DNA of 9,637 bases from Candidatus Kapaibacterium sp. (lineage in GTDB: Bacteria > Bacteroidota > Ignavibacteria > Kapaibacteriales > UBA961), in assembly GCA_023259575.1 (NCBI GenBank), contig JALRHN010000079.1:1-9637 (forward strand), read 5' to 3'. The notes under the pieces were generated by a model. That model was not told where the DNA came from. It did no database searches and saw nothing but the letters and a program-made list of their open reading frames with translations. Numbering within the stretch: the first letter of the stretch is position 1; every line of letters starts with the position of its first letter. Of this stretch, positions 1 to 8,281 are shown piece after piece. Made by a program: the position numbers and the translations under genes.

Positions 1-1
1 T

Positions 2-3000
2 AGTAATGGTGATTTTTTCAGAATCATGTGCCTACAATCTAATACCACTGTTCAAGCGAAAGGCTCTGGTGGTACTAATAGTTTTACTTTAAATAATCCA
101 GGTGATTTTACTACACTCAATTTCATCAGAGAACCTTTATTAATCGAGGCTGATAAGCCAATAAGCGTTGCTCAATATATGAGTACAAGTTATTCATCAG
201 ACCCAAATGCACAAACATATGACCCATGCATGATCATCTTGCCATCTGTAGAATCATTTGTCAAAGAGGCCCTGTTCCATGTGATGTATAATCCACCAAC
301 AAATCCAAATCAATTTAATAGACATTTTATAAATGTTATTTGTAGTGAAGATGCCGTTGATTATATCATGTTAGACAATAATTATATTACATCTATAACT
401 ACCGATTTAAAACAACAAAGAATTTCTGGTACTACCCTCTTTTACGTAGCTATACCTGTTTCACCAGGGACTCATAAAATAACTACTACCGAAGGTAATT
501 TTGCATGTTCCCTTTATGGTCTGGGATCTGATGATGCATATGGATATCCTTTGGGCTTTGCAATATCAAAAGGGATTGACACAGTATCTCCACGAATTAA
601 GATAAAAGAAGAATGTGGCAAATTACAAGGTGAAATAGAAGAAGTATTACTTAAGGATTATTCTGGTTTATACGATATCAAAATCATTGAAGATAGTACG
701 TTTAATTACAATTGGAATATTTCCCGAATTTTTGACAATTCCATTTCAGGTAGTTTTACTGCGAACCCAATTGATGCCAAAAGAAATGCAAAAATTGCAA
801 TAGAAGCTACAGATAATGCTGGAAATAAAACGATATATGTTCATACATATTCTGCCTTATCTCTTATTATGTCTGATACAATTCAATTTAAAGAAATAGC
901 AAGTGGAGATTCTATTTGTATTGATTATACAATTAAAAATTTTGGATTAGATACAGTATGTTTTCTTAAGGCTTCAATGATGGGAGACAACAGATTATCA
1001 TTTGCAGAAAAAGGATTACCGCTTTTTGATGAATGTATCGCACCAGGAAATACCAGGACAATAACTATATGCTTCAAAGCAAATCCAGATACATCAGATC
1101 TATCTGCTTTTCTCTATTTGGAGACACAATGTAGAACTATGATTACTATTCCAATAAAAGGGTCTATATACAAGCAATCTTTGTTGATTGAAGGTCATGA
1201 TTTTGGAAAAGTTAGTGTGAAAGATAGTAGTCGAAAAGGTACTATTACGATTATAAATACTGGCAAAAAATCGATACAACTTGTCCAATTGAATTATACA
1301 CAAAAACATAGCGGTACATTTGTAATAGATACATCTGCAAGATTTCCTTTTTCTCTTCCTCCAAATGATTCACTGATATTACCATGTCATTTTTACCCTT
1401 CAGACACACTGGATTATCAGGAAAGCGTTACAGTTATTAATTCTCAGAACATCAATAATCAAGCATTTTTGTTTGGCAAAGGAATATCACCACGTATAAC
1501 AGGGATAATATACGATTGGAAAAAGAAAAGAACACAAACAGTACATAATGCTATTGTGTCTATATACAATACTGGATCAGACAAAGCCATAATATCTCTA
1601 GACAGCTCAGGATTTGATACAAATATCTTTCATGTACAATTACCTAATAATGTAACAAGTATTAATATAAATCCAAATGACTCTATCCTAATTTCAGCAA
1701 CATTTACTCCATTAGATACTATTGCTTATTCCGGTTTTGGAACAATACATTTTACAAATGGATTTGTTGCAGATAATCAAACAATTGAATTACATGGAAT
1801 TGGTACTCAGCCATTTATTCTTGCAAATGATACGTATATAGGAACGATTGTAGAAGGACAAACTAAAGATTCAAATTGTATTTTATTTAGATCATCTGGC
1901 AATGAATCACTTACTATCGATTCAATAATAATTGTAAGTGGCGATATTTCTTCTTTTAATATTGACCCAACATTCCTGAAAAACCAGATCATTAATTCTG
2001 GGACTGCATATTCAATTCCGATAAAGTTCAATCCAAAAAGAAGTGGTAAACATAGCATAAAATTAGCGATCTATTCTGATGCATTACCAGCTTATAAGAA
2101 AGCTATAAGTATAGCAGAGATATCAGGTAATGCTTTATCAATAGACACCATAAAAGTAGACATATCAAATACAGGAACTGTAAGAACAAGAGTCTGCACA
2201 GAAAGAGTTATTGGCATAACGGTTATGAATAAAGGGAATCGTGATGTTTATATAAAAAGCATAGATTTTCAATCGTTAAAAGACAATATTTCAGTTCTTA
2301 AAAGAGTTAATCAGCAATTCCCATTAACTATTCCTGCTAATAATGGATCTTTAACATATTTTTTCAATGTTACATTTACTAAAATTGGAAGTGATATCAT
2401 TCAGTTTACAGCTATTGTTAATGATTCAATCCAACTTAAGACAAATGTTTCTTTAGTATCTATAGAAAACAAAATTTCATTTACTAATAAGTCAATTCAA
2501 CCAATTTCATATTTTCCAGGCGAGCAGATGAACATTAGCATCACTGGATCTTATGATGCACCAGTAACGTCATCAGTACAATTTAAGCCTAAATTACTCC
2601 TTGAATATCCAGCGAAAGCATTAACATGTATAAATAAATCTTCAATATTATTATTCAATGGAATTTCAGGAGAGATTAAATTACCTGCTGATATTATTCC
2701 TGTAAATAAATCAACATTGTTAATAGAATCTGCCACAGAATTAATTTTAGATGGAAGTGGCACGTGGAATACCGAATTAGACTTTGATACATATTTAACT
2801 GACAGCGCAGGAACAATTACAATTCGCTTAATCAATCCTAGTAATGACTGTTTTACTGTAGATACAATTTCTTATCCAATAATGATGGAAAAAGTATGTG
2901 CAAATGACATGAGAATTGTAGGAACAGCACAATCAGGTTTTGGATTATTAGGAGTTGGTCCACATCCATTAGAACATAATTCTACTGTTTCTTTCCTTTT

Positions 3001-3193
3001 ATCAAAAGAATGTGAATATTCAATACAATTATTAGACATATTAGGTAATGAAAAATTGAATTATTCAGCAAAAGGAAGCAAAGGATTACATCAAGTACAA
3101 ATTGATAAATCATCTTTGCTACCCGGAACTTATATCCTTATATTTCAAGCACTTGGAAAATCTTTTACGCAATCTTTAATTAATTTTGATTGA
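2..3193 (+). CDS. Large T9SS-secreted surface protein with IgGFc-binding-like domain and choice-of-anchor D/Ig-like repeats (5' partial)
   Basis: The reading frame is open to the left edge; eight codons precede the first ATG (position 26) without a stop and continue the same domain, so the gene begins outside the window and 1063 residues are visible. Numbering from that ATG, residues 1-165 resemble the IgGFc-binding protein N-terminal domain (IREPLLIEADKPISVAQY, then DPCMIILPSVESF and the hydrophobic strands after it). Residues 190-275 look like an Ig-like domain ending in ATDNAGN. About 285-810 holds roughly five Ig-like/choice-of-anchor D (ASPM-SPD-2-Hydin type) units, with repeated 'NTG' and 'F.P.....Y...' patterns (e.g. 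IINTGKKSI, FTPLDTIAYSG, FNPKRSGKH). Residues 978-1055 match a T9SS type A sorting domain (PHPLEHNSTVSF, LLDILGNEK, LLPGTYILIF). It is probably exported and anchored or released at the cell surface, with an adhesive or structural role. No catalytic motif is visible, and the exact ligand is unknown. The stop is TGA. Confidence 0.88.
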   Translation, partial: SNGDFFRIMCLQSNTTVQAKGSGGTNSFTLNNPGDFTTLNFIREPLLIEADKPISVAQYMSTSYSSDPNAQTYDPCMIILPSVESFVKEALFHVMYNPPTNPNQFNRHFINVICSEDAVDYIMLDNNYITSITTDLKQQRISGTTLFYVAIPVSPGTHKITTTEGNFACSLYGLGSDDAYGYPLGFAISKGIDTVSPRIKIKEECGKLQGEIEEVLLKDYSGLYDIKIIEDSTFNYNWNISRIFDNSISGSFTANPIDAKRNAKIAIEATDNAGNKTIYVHTYSALSLIMSDTIQFKEIASGDSICIDYTIKNFGLDTVCFLKASMMGDNRLSFAEKGLPLFDECIAPGNTRTITICFKANPDTSDLSAFLYLETQCRTMITIPIKGSIYKQSLLIEGHDFGKVSVKDSSRKGTITIINTGKKSIQLVQLNYTQKHSGTFVIDTSARFPFSLPPNDSLILPCHFYPSDTLDYQESVTVINSQNINNQAFLFGKGISPRITGIIYDWKKKRTQTVHNAIVSIYNTGSDKAIISLDSSGFDTNIFHVQLPNNVTSININPNDSILISATFTPLDTIAYSGFGTIHFTNGFVADNQTIELHGIGTQPFILANDTYIGTIVEGQTKDSNCILFRSSGNESLTIDSIIIVSGDISSFNIDPTFLKNQIINSGTAYSIPIKFNPKRSGKHSIKLAIYSDALPAYKKAISIAEISGNALSIDTIKVDISNTGTVRTRVCTERVIGITVMNKGNRDVYIKSIDFQSLKDNISVLKRVNQQFPLTIPANNGSLTYFFNVTFTKIGSDIIQFTAIVNDSIQLKTNVSLVSIENKISFTNKSIQPISYFPGEQMNISITGSYDAPVTSSVQFKPKLLLEYPAKALTCINKSSILLFNGISGEIKLPADIIPVNKSTLLIESATELILDGSGTWNTELDFDTYLTDSAGTITIRLINPSNDCFTVDTISYPIMMEKVCANDMRIVGTAQSGFGLLGVGPHPLEHNSTVSFLLSKECEYSIQLLDILGNEKLNYSAKGSKGLHQVQIDKSSLLPGTYILIFQALGKSFTQSLINFD

Positions 3194-3253
3194 TTTCATT
3201 ACAATCATATTTGTTATGTGGAAAGAAAAGTTTTCCCTATATGCATTTTATTC

Positions 3254-3284
3254 TTGTCTAATGGTAAAACTTCTATTAAATTTG
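3254..3284 (+). promoter_or_regulatory. Candidate Bacteroidota-type promoter for the beta-barrel gene
   Basis: TAAATTTG at 3277-3284 fits the Bacteroidota -7 consensus TAnnTTTG exactly. A TTG at 3254-3256 lies 20 bases upstream, where the -33 TTTG-like element is expected. Transcription would start near 3291, giving a leader of about 180 bases before the barrel gene. The region is AT-rich, so a chance match is possible. Confidence 0.35.
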
Positions 3285-3350
3285 AGCTAAAGCTGTTTTG
3301 ATTTAGATGGGGCTTTATCTTTTAATGACAATAAACTTGAAACATTATCA

Positions 3351-3384
3351 AGATATCAAGCTGTACATTCTACAGATATCAAGC
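3351..3384. repeat. Paired 11-bp direct repeat enclosing a small inverted repeat
   Basis: AGATATCAAGC occurs at 3351-3361 and again at 3374-3384, identical in all 11 bases and 23 bases apart (about two helical turns). Between and overlapping them, CTGTA (3361-3365) and TACAG (3371-3375) form an inverted repeat around CATTC. Because GATATC is self-complementary, GATAT at 3352-3356 can also pair with ATATC at 3376-3380, extending the hairpin across a 4-base bulge. It sits between the candidate promoter and the beta-barrel start, so it could be an operator for a dimeric regulator or a leader-RNA structure. The function is inferred only. Confidence 0.5.
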
Positions 3385-3460
3385 AAAATTTTGGATATTT
3401 ATTTAAATCAAAATAGCCTTGTAACTTTCGAAATGAAGTGATTTATATTTATTATTGGTG

Positions 3461-3469
3461 AAAAGGTGA
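3461..3469 (+). promoter_or_regulatory. Ribosome binding site deciding the beta-barrel gene start
   Basis: AAAAGGTGA ends five bases before the ATG at 3475, a normal Shine-Dalgarno distance. An in-frame GTG at 3466 lies inside this element, so it is the less likely start. The ATG start also puts the signal peptide's charged n-region (MHLQR) at the very N-terminus. Confidence 0.5.
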
Positions 3470-3474
3470 ACCTC

Positions 3475-4350
3475 ATGCATCTTCAGCGACTGTTTATTGC
3501 CCTAGCGGCTCTCACTTTTTTCTTTTCAACGGATGTTTTTTCACAAGCAGCTGACCCTCGTAAGCCAAGTGGTAAAAAATCTCCTATCCTTGTTGGGCCT
3601 GTTTTTGGTTACAATAAGTCGATGCATACAGGTGGCTTTGCTTCTATCGTTGGCGATGTGCAATGTCCTACTTTCGAAACCGGAACAGATAATGGTTATT
3701 ATTTTGGTTTCTCCGGCGAATATTTATTAGGCGATCCTAAGAATGCAAATTCTTCAATCATTGCTAGAGTAGTATATGATTATCAGCCTGCAAGTTTTTC
3801 TGTAGATGGTGATAAATATCCATCAAAGTTATTAGGTTCTTCATCATCTAGTCAAGTTGTAGAATCTCAAGTTCAGCATGTTACAGTAGTTAAATATTCA
3901 CTTTTAAATATGGAAGTGATGTATCGTTTTAACTTACCTGGAACAATGCTTGGATTAACAGCTGGTCCACAATTTGGTATTCCAATGGGTGGCACACAAG
4001 AACAACGTTTTGAATTAGCATTTGATCCTTCAAATCCTGTTCAATTTGTTGCGCCTACAGTTCCTGGTTCATTACAATTATCTGGTAATGATATCGCAGG
4101 TAAAAATGGTTACAAACCAGAATATGTTGATGATACAAAAACATCAATCCGTTTATATTCAGGCGATATTATCGACAAAAGCCCATTCCGTTTAGGATTA
4201 AAATTTGGCGCACAATATGAAATCTTAGCAGGTTCTCTCTTATTTGTTCCTGCTGTATATTACAATTTAGGTTTAACTAAAGTAAATACTGGAGATAATT
4301 GGACAGTTAGTGCTCTTCAAATTGGTGCTGATTTAAGATTCTCTCTTTAA
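3475..4350 (+). CDS. Outer-membrane beta-barrel protein (PF13568-like)
   Basis: A 291-residue exported protein. It starts with a Sec signal peptide: MHLQR, then a hydrophobic core (LFIALAALTFFFSTDVF), with likely cleavage near SQA-ADP around residues 23-26. The mature part has alternating polar/hydrophobic segments rich in Gly and aromatic residues, as in transmembrane beta-strands: PILVGPVFGYN (37-47), NGYYFGFSGEYLLG (73-86), SIIARVVYDYQ (94-104), YSLLNMEVMYRF (141-152), LGLTAGPQFGIP (159-170), FRLGLKFGAQYEI (238-250), LLFVPAVYYNLGL (255-267). The C-terminus, ALQIGADLRFSL, resembles the terminal strand of outer-membrane proteins. This fits the 'outer membrane protein beta-barrel domain' family; the transported or bound substrate is unknown. 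The gene appears monocistronic, with its own candidate promoter and a strong terminator 15 bases after its TAA. An alternative start is the GTG at 3466, three codons upstream. Confidence 0.8.
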   Translation: MHLQRLFIALAALTFFFSTDVFSQAADPRKPSGKKSPILVGPVFGYNKSMHTGGFASIVGDVQCPTFETGTDNGYYFGFSGEYLLGDPKNANSSIIARVVYDYQPASFSVDGDKYPSKLLGSSSSSQVVESQVQHVTVVKYSLLNMEVMYRFNLPGTMLGLTAGPQFGIPMGGTQEQRFELAFDPSNPVQFVAPTVPGSLQLSGNDIAGKNGYKPEYVDDTKTSIRLYSGDIIDKSPFRLGLKFGAQYEILAGSLLFVPAVYYNLGLTKVNTGDNWTVSALQIGADLRFSL

Positions 4351-4365
4351 TCCAAGATAAATCCT

Positions 4366-4407
4366 TAATAAAAAAACCATCCAATTTCTTGGATGGTTTT
4401 TTTATTA
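4366..4407. terminator. Bidirectional intrinsic terminator between convergent genes
   Basis: A perfect 19-bp stem (4366-4384 paired with 4389-4407) closes on the 4-base loop TTTC. The core is CCATCCAA/TTGGATGG, flanked by seven A on the left and seven T on the right, so each strand reads as a hairpin followed by a U-tract. It starts 15 bases after the beta-barrel stop and lies 31 bases beyond the pepA stop, so it can serve both converging units. Confidence 0.93.
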
Positions 4408-4438
4408 TCTATTGTATACTATGTGAAGCGAAAATTGA

Positions 4439-5920
4439 TTACCAATTTTTAGCAATATCTAAAAGTAATCTAACTCCGATACCTGTTCCGCCTTTAGGCA
4501 TGTAATCAGTATCTTTTGTAGACATACCTGTTCCTGCTATATCTAAATGGGCCCATGGATAATCGCCGATAAAGTGTTTCAAGAATAAGGCCGCTGTAAT
4601 CGTTCCTGCTCCACGTCCACCGGAATTCTTAACATCTGCCACATCACTCTTAATTAACTCTTCATATTCTTCATATAGCGGTAATTCACATACATATTCA
4701 TTTGTACGTTCAGCTGCTTTCTTAATTCTAGACTTTAATAATTCATCAGTACCCATTAAACCAGTTGTAACTCCTCCAAGAGCAACAACACAAGCACCGG
4801 TTAACGTTGCTAAATCAATTACTGCTGCAGGATTAAATTTTGATGCATATGTTAAGGCATCTGCTAGGATAAGTCTTCCTTCTGCATCAGTATTATCAAT
4901 TTCGGCTGTTTTGCCATTCATAAAAGTGATAATATCTCCAGGCACATAAGCTGAACCACTAGGCATATTCTCTGTAGAAGGAACCAAAGTTGTTACATTA
5001 ATAGGAAGCTTTGCCTTAGCAATTGCTACTATAGCACCAATTGCACTTGCAGCACCATGCATATCCATTTTCATATCACCCATTCCGGCAGATGGTTTTA
5101 TAGAAATTCCACCTGTGTCAAAAGTGATACCTTTACCTACAATCACAAATGGTTTATCGGTTGATTTACCACCTTTATATTCCATTACAATAAATACTGG
5201 AGGCCTTACACTACCTTGATTTACAGCTAATAAACCACCCATTTTTAAGCTTTGAATTTTCTTTTTATCGAGAATCGTTACTTTAATATCAGCAGATTTA
5301 CCAACAGATAATGCAGTTTTAGCTAATGTTTCAGGATAAATCTCATTATTTGGTGCATTTGCAAGATTTCTAGCTAATGTAACACCTTCATACATAGCTA
5401 ATGCATAATTGACAATACCTTTTGCTGCCGCAGATGTTTTTTTTGACTCAGTAAATAAGGTGAATGTTGATAATTTCTTTTTTTCTTTATCAGTTGTGAT
5501 ATATTTATCAAAACGATAATTAGTTAACATTGCGCCTTCTATTAATGCAAGCGAACTATCTGCTGCTGAAATTCCATCACAATCCATTGCATGAATTGAT
5601 AAAGATTCTGCTTTACAAGCAGCAGCTCTTTTTGCAGCTACTGCACCAGCTTTTCTAAGTGATTCAATGGTCAATGAATCTTTTTTACCTAAACCAATAA
5701 GCATGATTCTTGGCATTGATTTAATACCAGTATATAATGTTATCGCAGTTTTAGCTTTACCATTAAAATCTTCACTTTGAAGAGTTGCAGAAGCCGAAGG
5801 AAATTGACTAGTAAGGTCTTTTTTTACGGAAGCTAGAAGTTTTTCATCTTCATAGCTAAATACCGCAACCACATCTGCTTTTTGAGATGAAAGCCCAGTA
5901 TTTGATATTGAAATTTTCAT
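4439..5920 (-). CDS. pepA: Leucyl aminopeptidase, M17 family (cytosol aminopeptidase)
   Basis: A complete 493-residue protein, the normal length for bacterial PepA. The M17 family releases N-terminal residues, preferably Leu, from peptides using two metal ions, usually as a cytosolic hexamer. Residues about 15-150 form the variable N-terminal domain; about 175-490 form the catalytic domain. The bimetal and catalytic residues are all present with one constant offset (+13) from bovine lens enzyme numbering: K263, D268, K275 (GKGITFDTGGISIK), D286 (MKMDMHGAA), D345, E347 and R349 in the family signature NTDAEGRL. No signal peptide is seen, consistent with a cytosolic role. The start is ATG with no clear Shine-Dalgarno, which is common in Bacteroidota. 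It is the last gene of the minus-strand run, 35 bases after the PNGase-like gene, and is followed by the bidirectional terminator. It probably completes peptide turnover; some PepA proteins also bind DNA, but nothing here tests that. Confidence 0.97.
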   Translation of the reverse strand: MKISISNTGLSSQKADVVAVFSYEDEKLLASVKKDLTSQFPSASATLQSEDFNGKAKTAITLYTGIKSMPRIMLIGLGKKDSLTIESLRKAGAVAAKRAAACKAESLSIHAMDCDGISAADSSLALIEGAMLTNYRFDKYITTDKEKKKLSTFTLFTESKKTSAAAKGIVNYALAMYEGVTLARNLANAPNNEIYPETLAKTALSVGKSADIKVTILDKKKIQSLKMGGLLAVNQGSVRPPVFIVMEYKGGKSTDKPFVIVGKGITFDTGGISIKPSAGMGDMKMDMHGAASAIGAIVAIAKAKLPINVTTLVPSTENMPSGSAYVPGDIITFMNGKTAEIDNTDAEGRLILADALTYASKFNPAAVIDLATLTGACVVALGGVTTGLMGTDELLKSRIKKAAERTNEYVCELPLYEEYEELIKSDVADVKNSGGRGAGTITAALFLKHFIGDYPWAHLDIAGTGMSTKDTDYMPKGGTGIGVRLLLDIAKNW

Positions 5921-5955
5921 TGAAATACCAATTGTGATGAATAATGATTATATAA

Positions 5956-8262
5956 TTATTGTGCTAAATGAATCAAAGATTCTGTTAATACAAAAGATCC
6001 TTGAGATATGTGTACTTGATAACTTCCAGATGCAAAGCCATGTAAATCTAATGGAAAATGCTCTGCTTCACCAGCTGTGATGATCTGTGAAAAAATCTCT
6101 CTTCCAAGTGGAGATACTATTTTTACATTCACAGGACTAGAATGTTGAAGGCCTTTTACAGTTATAAAACCACTGCCATTTACCAATGGATTTGGCGATA
6201 CTCTAATTTCAGGAACAATAGTAGATACAAGTTCTTCTTCAGTAGAAGCAGCAGCTGTATTTACTTGAAATGTTATAATTTCTCTATCACCAAAACTTGC
6301 ATATACACCAGCAGGTTGACCAAATAGTGTAGATGCTGTATTGTATATCATAGTATTCTTAATATCTTTTAAACTAAAAGATCCTCTGGTTGAACCTGAA
6401 TAAATAGGATATAAACCATCCCCAATACCTTCTTCATAGATGATAAATCTATAACATCCATCCTCTAATGTCGTTGTATCTCTAACTGTTGACTTATCTA
6501 CAAATCCTTCTTTTTCTTTGATAACATAACCTTCATTATCAACTATTTGATAACGTATAGAATTATTATATCCTTGAACATAATCCAATGTCATTGTAAG
6601 AATAATTTTCGAATTATTAACAGTTTTGCCATTTGTAAAATTAACTGTCATCATATCACCAATAGTAGATTCATCTGCTTTACCGTTTGGTTCGTACACT
6701 CCAACTGTAAATTTATGATCTCCTACTCTAGGAAACTCCAAAGCTGGCAATAATATCTCAGCAGTATTCATATAAGGTATAGTGCCTTTCCAATTGAATA
6801 CATTTTCAGTTTCATTATCTACTTTATATCGTATAACTAGTGAAGTTAAATCTGCTTTACCATTATTCTTAACAACTATTAAAGGCTGTTGTCCCCTACA
6901 AATTGGATTCATTCTACGATATTTATATGCATTATTAGGAGTTTTGATTTCTTCCAAAGAAGCATTATTTACATAATTAGCTTTTGAATAGAGGATTTGT
7001 CCTTCTAAAATATAGCTAGCTCTTTTGCTGAGATCATCATTTGTATATTCAGCCATATTATAGCCAATCTGAACAGAATCACTTTTTGAAAAATGCTCTG
7101 TTAGATTATAATCCCAATATTGAACTGCATCACCAGGGCACCAGCCACCCCTTTGAAAATACCAAGTACCTGCTTGTGGATAGACAGGATTTTGTCCGCA
7201 ATCTGGACGCCATAAATGCTGTTCATATAGATCTTGACCATTAATTGCAATCATATGTGTTTTATCAGAAAATTCAGCTGCATTTTCTGTCCCACCAAAA
7301 CCATGGCCAGTTGTCATTAAACGCAATGTTACCATATCTTCTTTGTTTAATGAAGGCAAGGTTTTAGGAGTTAAAAAATTGCTAATTGGATTATTAGGAT
7401 CACCATATGTAGGATTTCCAGACCAAAGAACTTGGCTTTTATATGTTTCTCTTGCTGGAATTCCTTCTATCATATCAAAAGTTAGGGTAAATAAAGAGCC
7501 TTGAGAATATCCATCATATAATACACGTATTTCTGTAGAATCTGTAAGCATATGTGCATAATCTGTAATATCATAATCCCATGAATATGACCAATCTTTA
7601 GGGAACCATTTTCCATAAGGAGTTATAAATCTAGCTATCTCTGTCTCGAGCACTATTTCGAAAGGCTTATAGGCTTTTCTATTCCCTTTTGTAAACAGTA
7701 AATCAGACTGTACAAATTGTGAATCTGATTTTACGCCTGTAGAAGAATAATAATAATTCCAATACTCTGCTTCATACACTTGTTGTGTATCCGAAACAGT
7801 AAATGGACTAGCATTATTTTTATAGAATGATATTGTGATTGGCGAATTTAAGATTGTATCAGTTTTTTTAGCTGTAGCATTAAACTTTGTCTTAAATGTT
7901 TGCATGCTGCTTACTTTTAAGGTATCTCTTGCAGCACCACCAATTGTGAATGACGGAGCATCAACAAGATTTGAGTCTAATTTTCCTGTATGATTTCTAG
8001 CCATTACTTTCATTGTATAATCCCATTCTCCGCATCCACCTGTAGGACATGTAAGAATAAAATGCATCATGATGCGTTCAAATTTCTTATCAGCACTTGG
8101 GAATACTCCCCATCTACTTTGGCTACCATAATAAGTCCATAAATACTTATCAAATAATTTTACTGAAGTTGTATCCCCTCTTGTAGCATATATGTTAGGA
8201 CTATGCATTGTTGATGATAGTATCATTGCGGAAAAAAAGAAAAACAGGAACAGTTTTTTCAT
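5956..8262 (-). CDS. Peptide-N-glycosidase F-related secreted protein with T9SS sorting domain
   Basis: A complete 768-residue protein. PNGase F enzymes cleave the amide between Asn and N-linked glycans. Residues 1-26 are a signal peptide (MKKLFLFFFFSAMIL...). Residues 36-270 match the N-terminal and 275-430 the C-terminal PNGase F jelly-roll domain. By eye against the remembered Elizabethkingia enzyme, catalytic D60 corresponds to D81 (CGEWD), E206 to E330 (AAEFSDKTH), and R248/W251 to R371/W374 (RGGWCPG); E118 appears replaced by D250 and W120 by Y252. NPVYPQAGTW (358-367) is another shared stretch. About 110 extra residues separate D81 from RFITPYG (211-217) relative to that enzyme. Residues 460-545 look Ig/CARDB-like, and 555-665 form another beta-rich domain (GCYRFIIYEEGIGDGL). 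Residues 685-768 are a T9SS sorting domain (EIRVSPNP). Secretion across the outer membrane is therefore likely. It lies 19 bases after the preceding gene. Activity is probable but unproven given the substitutions. Confidence 0.87.
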   Translation of the reverse strand: MKKLFLFFFFSAMILSSTMHSPNIYATRGDTTSVKLFDKYLWTYYGSQSRWGVFPSADKKFERIMMHFILTCPTGGCGEWDYTMKVMARNHTGKLDSNLVDAPSFTIGGAARDTLKVSSMQTFKTKFNATAKKTDTILNSPITISFYKNNASPFTVSDTQQVYEAEYWNYYYSSTGVKSDSQFVQSDLLFTKGNRKAYKPFEIVLETEIARFITPYGKWFPKDWSYSWDYDITDYAHMLTDSTEIRVLYDGYSQGSLFTLTFDMIEGIPARETYKSQVLWSGNPTYGDPNNPISNFLTPKTLPSLNKEDMVTLRLMTTGHGFGGTENAAEFSDKTHMIAINGQDLYEQHLWRPDCGQNPVYPQAGTWYFQRGGWCPGDAVQYWDYNLTEHFSKSDSVQIGYNMAEYTNDDLSKRASYILEGQILYSKANYVNNASLEEIKTPNNAYKYRRMNPICRGQQPLIVVKNNGKADLTSLVIRYKVDNETENVFNWKGTIPYMNTAEILLPALEFPRVGDHKFTVGVYEPNGKADESTIGDMMTVNFTNGKTVNNSKIILTMTLDYVQGYNNSIRYQIVDNEGYVIKEKEGFVDKSTVRDTTTLEDGCYRFIIYEEGIGDGLYPIYSGSTRGSFSLKDIKNTMIYNTASTLFGQPAGVYASFGDREIITFQVNTAAASTEEELVSTIVPEIRVSPNPLVNGSGFITVKGLQHSSPVNVKIVSPLGREIFSQIITAGEAEHFPLDLHGFASGSYQVHISQGSFVLTESLIHLAQ

Positions 8263-8281
8263 TGTAATAATCCAGAACTAT

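Noticed and set aside
1807..2058. Minus-strand frame inside the large surface protein
   Set aside because: It is a shadow of the choice-of-anchor D repeats with no start signal or family resemblance.
3216..3290. 24-codon open frame (MWKEKFSLYAFYSCLMVKLL...) in the intergenic region
   Set aside because: No Shine-Dalgarno, it overlaps the candidate promoter, and frames of this length are expected by chance.
3288..3325. TAAAGC...GCTTTA followed by TCTTTT as a terminator for the first gene
   Set aside because: Only six base pairs, two of them G-C, around an 18-base loop and no continuous T-run; too weak compared with the clear terminator at 4366-4407.
3391..3429. TTGGAT and TAACTTTC as promoter elements closer to the beta-barrel gene
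   Set aside because: The -7 match is imperfect (ends in C) and the spacing to the nearest TTTG is about 28 bases, too long.
7041..7244. Plus-strand frame opposite the PNGase C-terminal domain
   Set aside because: It lies opposite the conserved NPVYPQAGTW/RGGWCPG region, whose conservation explains the open frame on the other strand.
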